From Gemmatimonas groenlandica (GTDB lineage Bacteria; Gemmatimonadota; Gemmatimonadetes; Gemmatimonadales; Gemmatimonadaceae), in contig NZ_CP053085.1 in NCBI RefSeq assembly GCF_013004105.1, forward strand, positions 1,798,001 to 1,862,000: a stretch of DNA of 64,000 nt. The letters run 5' to 3'. The notes beneath the pieces were generated by a model that worked only from the letters and a program-made list of their open reading frames with translations, made no database searches and was not told the DNA's origin. Below, in pieces: positions 59,672 to 64,000 of the stretch; position 1 is the stretch's first letter; every line of letters begins with the position of its first letter. Made by a program: the position numbers and the translations under genes.

Positions 59672-59724
59672 GGGTCTTGCTCCTGAATCGTTGAGGAATC
59701 GAGTGAGAACGGGTGACAGCACGA

Positions 59725-60477
59725 CTAGTTGCCGCGGGCGCGGCTGGTCGTGCCCCAGACTCCGAAGCGACCATTGGTTGCGGTGTTGGCGAGCATCGCT
59801 GTGGGCAACTCCACCACGATGGCCATGTCGTTGATACCGCGCAGGAAATCGACGGCGGGATTGGCGCCAGTGGCTGACCGGAACGTCAGCGGCCCCTGCG
59901 TGATCATCGAAAGCGGACCATTTTCGGGGCGACGATCCGGAAGAATCCGGAAGAACTGCTCGAGATCGATGAAGAACGGATCATCCCGCGGACCGGCGAA
60001 CAGCTTCACTCCGTTCTGTTCAATGACCGTATTGGTATATCCCTTCAGTGGCTTCCCACCCACCAGCGTATTCAGCGTGCCGACACTGTTCGGCGCCATT
60101 GGACCACGCATTGAGACCTTCTGCTTGCCCGCCTTGCCCGTAAAGGTGAACTGGAAGACGAGGTCTTCGCGCGCATCGCCGGTGTTGTCAATCTTCAACT
60201 GATAGAGTTCCTGATCTTTCGTGCCGAACGTGAAGCTCGGCGTTTGCGCAGGCGTGATCGGCGAACTCGTCCCCAGCACGAGCACTGTGCGCGAGGGGTC
60301 GGTCGGCGACGGGAACGCGTAGACGTCATTCACGTCAAAGCGCGGGGACATCTCCACCAGCGGCGTGTCCTGGTGATCGGAGGCCATCAACTTGCGGACG
60401 GTCAGCGCTGAACCGCCAACGACGGTCAACGCGGCGAGCGCCACAAGCGGTGCTCGCAGGGAAATCCACTTCGGCAT
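59725..60477 (-). CDS. DUF4331-like exported protein, N-terminal half only
   Basis: Encodes 250 residues from the ATG at 60477. The N-terminal membrane/signal segment is RAPLVALAALTVVGGSALTV. The mature start ASDHQDTPLVEMSPRFDVNDVYAF matches the typical opening of DUF4331 (SSHREAP...DxxDVYAF). VLVLGTSSPITPAQ and LYQLKIDNTGDAREDLVFQFTF are also typical. The protein ends where single-chain homologues pass into their second half, which is supplied by the next gene. HQD and the Asp cluster may bind metal. A P-type ATPase gene lies upstream on the same strand, 224 bp away. Confidence 0.82.
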   Translation of the reverse strand: MPKWISLRAPLVALAALTVVGGSALTVRKLMASDHQDTPLVEMSPRFDVNDVYAFPSPTDPSRTVLVLGTSSPITPAQTPSFTFGTKDQELYQLKIDNTGDAREDLVFQFTFTGKAGKQKVSMRGPMAPNSVGTLNTLVGGKPLKGYTNTVIEQNGVKLFAGPRDDPFFIDLEQFFRILPDRRPENGPLSMITQGPLTFRSATGANPAVDFLRGINDMAIVVELPTAMLANTATNGRFGVWGTTSRARGN

Positions 60478-60701
60478 TGTTGCTCCACGGACGAGAGGGG
60501 CGAACGGAGTCGCACACGGCGACGTGACACGTACGCCGTTGAATCCGAACCGGATTGCAGGAGTTGCGTGAAGGTTCCGAAATGCGCCGATAGCGATCTC
60601 GTCCATTCGTGATTACCGGCTGTCATTGAGTCCGGCCGACACCAGACTGTCGACTTCGTCGAACGAGACGCGGTGTGCGGCAATGCGCGGTGAGTGCTTC
60701 A
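60478..60701. other. Intergenic region between the CopB-type ATPase and DUF4331 genes
   Basis: This 224-bp gap has no convincing frame. It probably contains a promoter for the DUF4331 genes. I see no strong hairpin and no tRNA. Confidence 0.4.
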
Positions 60702-62804
60702 CTACAATCGCACTCTGCGCAGCAGCTGCGCATTCAGCGCGACAATGATCGTGCTGAACGACATGAGCACGGCACCGACGGCCGGCGTCAGTAAGATCCC
60801 CCACGGCGCGAGCACGCCCGCAGCAAGCGGGATTGCCACGATGTTGTAGCCGGCCGCCCACCACAGGTTCTGCACCATCTTGCGGTAACTGGCCCGCGAC
60901 AAATGCACGATGCGCGGCACATCGCGTGGGTCGCTCCGCACCAGCACAACGTCACCGGCCTCCACCGCCACGTCGGTGCCCGCGCCGATAGCTATGCCCA
61001 CATCAGCCGTGACGAGTGCTGGCGCGTCGTTCACGCCGTCACCCACCATCGCCACGCGCTTGCCCTCGCGCTGCAGACGCTCGATGTGCGACGCCTTCTG
61101 CTCAGGCAACACTTGCGCAAGCACGGTGTCGATCTGCAGCTCGCGAGCGACGGCGTCGGCAACCGCTTGGGCATCGCCGGTCATCATCACCACCTCGATA
61201 CCGGCTTCGTGCAACAGCCGTACCGCTTCCGCCGATTCTGGACGCACCGCATCGGCCACGGCGAACGCGGCGAGCGCGTTCACGCCTTCGATCAAGTAGA
61301 TCACCCCTTGCCCTGCCGCCGCGGCCTTCTCGGCGAACGCCTGGATTTGCGCGCTCGGCGTAACACCCAAACTGGCGAGCAAATTCGGACCACCTTCCGC
61401 TAGCTGCCGGCCGTCGACGGTTGCCCGCACGCCCTGCCCGGGCATCGACTCGAACGCGGTCGCCGCAGGGATCGCGAGTGTTCGCTCCTCGGCACTCTTG
61501 ACGATCGCGCGTGCCACCGGATGCTCCGCGTCACGTTCGACGGCCGCCGCGAGGCGCAAGGCGTCGTTCTCAGCGAGGTCGCCGTCGGTCTGCATCGACA
61601 CCACCCGATGCTCACCGAGCGTCAACGTGCCGGTCTTGTCGAAGACTACCGTGGTAAGTCGACGCGCTTCCTCGAGCCCGCGTCGGTCACGCACCAGTAG
61701 ACCACTCTGGGCGCCGAGCGTGGTCGAGATCGCCAGCACGAGTGGGACGGCGAGTCCTAGGGCGTGTGGGCACGCGATGACCAGCACCGTGACCAGTCGC
61801 TCAACCGCGGTGGCCGCGCTCGCGCCGGCGATCAACCACGCAGCGAACGTGATCGCTCCCGATCCCAACGCCACCCACGTGAGCCAGAACGCCGCACGGT
61901 CGGCGAGCGCCTGCGCGCCTGAACGGGACGATTGCGCCTGTGCCACCAGTCGCATGATCCCCGCGAGTGCCGTACGCTCTCCGGTACCCGTCACTTCCAC
62001 GCGAAGTGATCCCGCGCCATTGATGGCGCCCGCGATCACCTTCGCACCGTCGGCCTTCTCAACCGGCGCCGACTCGCCGGTGAGGAGCGCCTCATTGACG
62101 GTGCTGCGACCCACTCGTACCACGCCGTCCGCCGGTACATTGGCACCCGGTCGCACGAGCACGACATCGCCGTTGCGCAGCGCCTCCACCGGCACGTCTT
62201 CCAAACGTTCATCGGCGCCGGCGCCGAGCACGCGTACCGCGGTCGAGGGCAACAGTTTCGCGAGTTCGCCCAGTGCACCTTGCGCCTGCGAAATCGAGCG
62301 CATCTCGAGCCAATGCCCCAGCAGCATGATCGTGACGAGTGTGGCCAGCTCCTCCCAGAGTGGCATTCCCGGGAAGCCGAGCGCGACCGCCGCACTGAAC
62401 ACAAACGCCACCGTGATCGCCAATGCGATCAGCGTCATCATGCCCGGCAGTCGGCTCACGATTTCGCGCCGTGCCCCGCGGAGAAACGGTAAGCCGCCGT
62501 ACGCAAAGACCGCCGTGCCGAAGAGTGCGGGAATCCACTGGGCGCCGGGGAATGCCGGCGCGGTGTAGTGCAGCGCCCGCTGCAGCATGTGGCCCCACAC
62601 CAAGGTGGGCAGCGTGAGGACCAACGTGAGCCAGAACTTGCTCCTGAACATCTCGACCGAGTGCCCGGCATGCTTGTCGTGCGCGGCATGATCGGCGACG
62701 GGCACACCCGCACCGGCCTGCATTCCCTTGGCCGTTTCACTCGCACTGCCGGCCACCGCGGCTGTCGGAGTTTGACCATGATGGCTCGCGTGCGGATCAG
62801 TCAT
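60702..62804 (-). CDS. copB: CopB-type (CPH) heavy-metal P-type ATPase
   Basis: Encodes 700 residues from the ATG at 62804. The N-terminus is His-rich (HASHHGQ, HAAHDKHAGH) instead of a CxxC metal-binding domain. Membrane helix 6 carries CPH (345-347, VIACPHALGLA), the mark of P1B-3 ATPases that export copper or silver. The phosphorylated Asp is D389 in DKTGTLT; TGES and GDGVNDAPAL are present too. The last membrane segments follow to the C-terminus (SFSTIIVALNAQLLRR). It protects against copper excess by pumping it out of the cytoplasm. The exact ion is inferred from CPH. DUF4331 and TPR genes follow on the same strand. Confidence 0.93.
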   Translation of the reverse strand: MTDPHASHHGQTPTAAVAGSASETAKGMQAGAGVPVADHAAHDKHAGHSVEMFRSKFWLTLVLTLPTLVWGHMLQRALHYTAPAFPGAQWIPALFGTAVFAYGGLPFLRGARREIVSRLPGMMTLIALAITVAFVFSAAVALGFPGMPLWEELATLVTIMLLGHWLEMRSISQAQGALGELAKLLPSTAVRVLGAGADERLEDVPVEALRNGDVVLVRPGANVPADGVVRVGRSTVNEALLTGESAPVEKADGAKVIAGAINGAGSLRVEVTGTGERTALAGIMRLVAQAQSSRSGAQALADRAAFWLTWVALGSGAITFAAWLIAGASAATAVERLVTVLVIACPHALGLAVPLVLAISTTLGAQSGLLVRDRRGLEEARRLTTVVFDKTGTLTLGEHRVVSMQTDGDLAENDALRLAAAVERDAEHPVARAIVKSAEERTLAIPAATAFESMPGQGVRATVDGRQLAEGGPNLLASLGVTPSAQIQAFAEKAAAAGQGVIYLIEGVNALAAFAVADAVRPESAEAVRLLHEAGIEVVMMTGDAQAVADAVARELQIDTVLAQVLPEQKASHIERLQREGKRVAMVGDGVNDAPALVTADVGIAIGAGTDVAVEAGDVVLVRSDPRDVPRIVHLSRASYRKMVQNLWWAAGYNIVAIPLAAGVLAPWGILLTPAVGAVLMSFSTIIVALNAQLLRRVRL

Positions 62805-63058
62805 AATGATGGCGTATCAGAAGTCGGGGAAGCGATGCGCGGCGAGAGCATTCTGAGGCCCGTGGTGCTTCACGCCCGGCGCTTGGCGTCATGAAGCGTC
62901 GCGGCACAGTAGCTGCAAGCATTGCATCAAGCCTGCCAGACGAACGAAAGACCACACGTACTCAGAGGGAGCGAGCTCGTGCCGTGCTGCAGCAACGTGC
63001 AGAAATGTTCCGCGGGCAACCACACGCCGTGGCACTCGATCACGCCGACGCGACTGAA

Positions 63059-63970
63059 ATGAACATGCCAGACCGCTCGCGTCGCCGATGGATCAAACGC
63101 ACCGTACTCGGCGTGGGCATCGTATCGCTTGGAATCGCCGCGCTCGCGGTGGCGGATGCGGATCGCGCGGACAGCGGCACGCCGCTGTTCGTGCGACGTC
63201 TCGGTGAAGGCGGCCCACTGCTGGTGTTCCTGCCGGGCATAGGCGGGACCACCCGGTACTGGGAGCTGGTGGTGGCCCCACTTCAAGATCGGTTCCGTTT
63301 GGCGCTGGTCGACCTGCTCGGCTTTGGGCGCTCTCCGAAGCCGTGGACCACGTACTCGGTATCGCGACATCTCGCCGAACTCGAGCGAGTCATCGCCCCG
63401 TTGGCGACGAATGAACCCGTCGTGCTCGTCGGTCACTCACTCGGCGCGCGTTTAGGCCTCGCGTACGCCGCGCGCCACCCGGCCCAAGTGCGCGCACTCG
63501 TGCTGGTGAGCATGCCGTACTTTGCGGATGGTGACAACGGTGACAACGCCAAGCGCGTCGTAGGACGCCGCGACCACGGTTGGATCTGGACGCACATGGT
63601 GCCGTTCGCCTTGGCGTGCCTGCTTGGGCGCCGACTGCTTGGGTGGGCCGCACCGATGCTGGCCGGCGACCTGCCGCGAGAGGTCGCAGAGGACATGAAT
63701 CAGATGACCTGGCGCTCGTCCACGTCGACGATGTGGGAGGTCATCTATCGCTACGATCTCACGGCAGATGTGCTGCGATTGCCTCCCAGCCTAGCCGTGA
63801 CGTTTCTTCACGGCGACCAAGACGAGAGTGCACCACTGGAGGGCATTCGGGACGTCGCCCGCCTGCGTCCATCGGTCGCGGTGCACGTACGCGAGGGGGC
63901 CGACCATCGTCTCCCGCTGAAACACCGCGCGTGGGTACGCGAGCAGATCGTCGCGGCAATGGCTCGGTAG
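63059..63970 (+). CDS. Alpha/beta-hydrolase-fold protein, membrane-anchored
   Basis: Encodes 303 residues from the ATG at 63059; an in-frame ATG at 62891 would add 56 polar residues and is less likely. A basic start (RSRRRWIKR) leads into a hydrophobic segment (TVLGVGIVSLGIAALAVADA), so it is anchored or exported. The hydrolase core has LVFLPGIGGTTRYWE, the nucleophile Ser in VLVGHSLGARLG, Asp in FLHGDQDESAP and His in REGADHRLPLKHR. The substrate is unknown; ester or lactone hydrolysis is likely by fold. It is divergent from the copB-like gene. The window ends 30 bases after the stop. Confidence 0.85.
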   Translation: MNMPDRSRRRWIKRTVLGVGIVSLGIAALAVADADRADSGTPLFVRRLGEGGPLLVFLPGIGGTTRYWELVVAPLQDRFRLALVDLLGFGRSPKPWTTYSVSRHLAELERVIAPLATNEPVVLVGHSLGARLGLAYAARHPAQVRALVLVSMPYFADGDNGDNAKRVVGRRDHGWIWTHMVPFALACLLGRRLLGWAAPMLAGDLPREVAEDMNQMTWRSSTSTMWEVIYRYDLTADVLRLPPSLAVTFLHGDQDESAPLEGIRDVARLRPSVAVHVREGADHRLPLKHRAWVREQIVAAMAR

Positions 63971-64000
63971 TGTTCACCCCATGCACGCGAGGCACACGGA

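Noticed and set aside
62891-63058. Longer N-terminus for the alpha/beta hydrolase
   Set aside because: The added residues are polar and precede the Arg-rich start of the membrane segment; the ATG at 63059 fits an export signal better.

Overview
The window is high-GC bacterial DNA, densely packed with genes on both strands. It contains no rRNA, tRNA, phage, transposase or CRISPR. The gene mix (tricorn-like protease with PD40 repeats, S9, M1, M20 and S8 peptidases, a VPS10/BNR propeller, a secreted amidase, CarboxypepD_reg/TonB receptors, DUF1552 with DUF1592, DUF4331, 6-bladed propellers) resembles a Gemmatimonadota chromosome, close to Gemmatimonas. This placement is inferred from gene content; no marker gene is present to prove it.

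Layout. 1-10.5 kb (minus): a partial tricorn-like protease, a small secreted protein, then a translationally coupled operon thrA-thrC-SDR-like-M1 peptidase-AraC whose genes overlap or nearly abut. 10.7-16.2 kb (plus): a glycogen operon, glgP-glgA-GH57. 16.2-19.5 kb (minus): a HmuY-like lipoprotein and its TonB-dependent receptor, probably for haem. 20.4-24.8 kb (minus): four genes that look like an uncharacterised amide or peptide metabolism pathway: two ATP-grasp-like ligases, a class I GATase/gamma-glutamyl peptidase and a GCS2-type carboxylate-amine ligase.

24.9-25.2 kb is a gene-free segment with three DnaA-box-like sites spaced exactly 52 bp apart, beside an AT-rich direct repeat. It is a candidate origin or DnaA-regulated locus. 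25.3-28.2 kb holds hypothetical genes, one behind a possibly switch-like RNA leader. 28.3-36.7 kb holds exported hydrolases (S9, VPS10 propeller, amidase) and a TonB-like protein. 36.8-43.4 kb (plus): Rrf2 regulator, SnoaL-like proteins, a divergent photolyase/cryptochrome, a CarboxypepD_reg protein and a subtilisin.

43.36-44.33 kb is a rearrangement scar. It carries terminal fragments of both neighbouring genes plus a VOC fragment, around one lipoprotein gene. 44.3-50.2 kb (minus): the planctomycete-type trio DUF1592 (two CxxCH haem motifs), DUF1552 and an exported ankyrin protein. 50.4-57.3 kb: amino-acid permease, M20 peptidase, cupredoxin, VOC protein, mercuric-reductase-like flavoprotein and a 6-bladed propeller. 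57.3-62.8 kb (minus): a CopB-type CPH P-type ATPase followed by a DUF4331 domain split into two exported proteins and a TPR protein. An alpha/beta hydrolase closes the window.

Recurrent themes are very tight gene packing (ATGA, GTGA, TTGA and TGATG overlaps; convergent stops inside one hairpin) and in-frame tandem DNA repeats in the signal-peptide regions of at least three exported proteins. The strongest leads for something new are the ATP-grasp/GCS2/GATase cluster, the DnaA-box array, the SDR pseudoenzyme in the threonine operon and the duplication scar.
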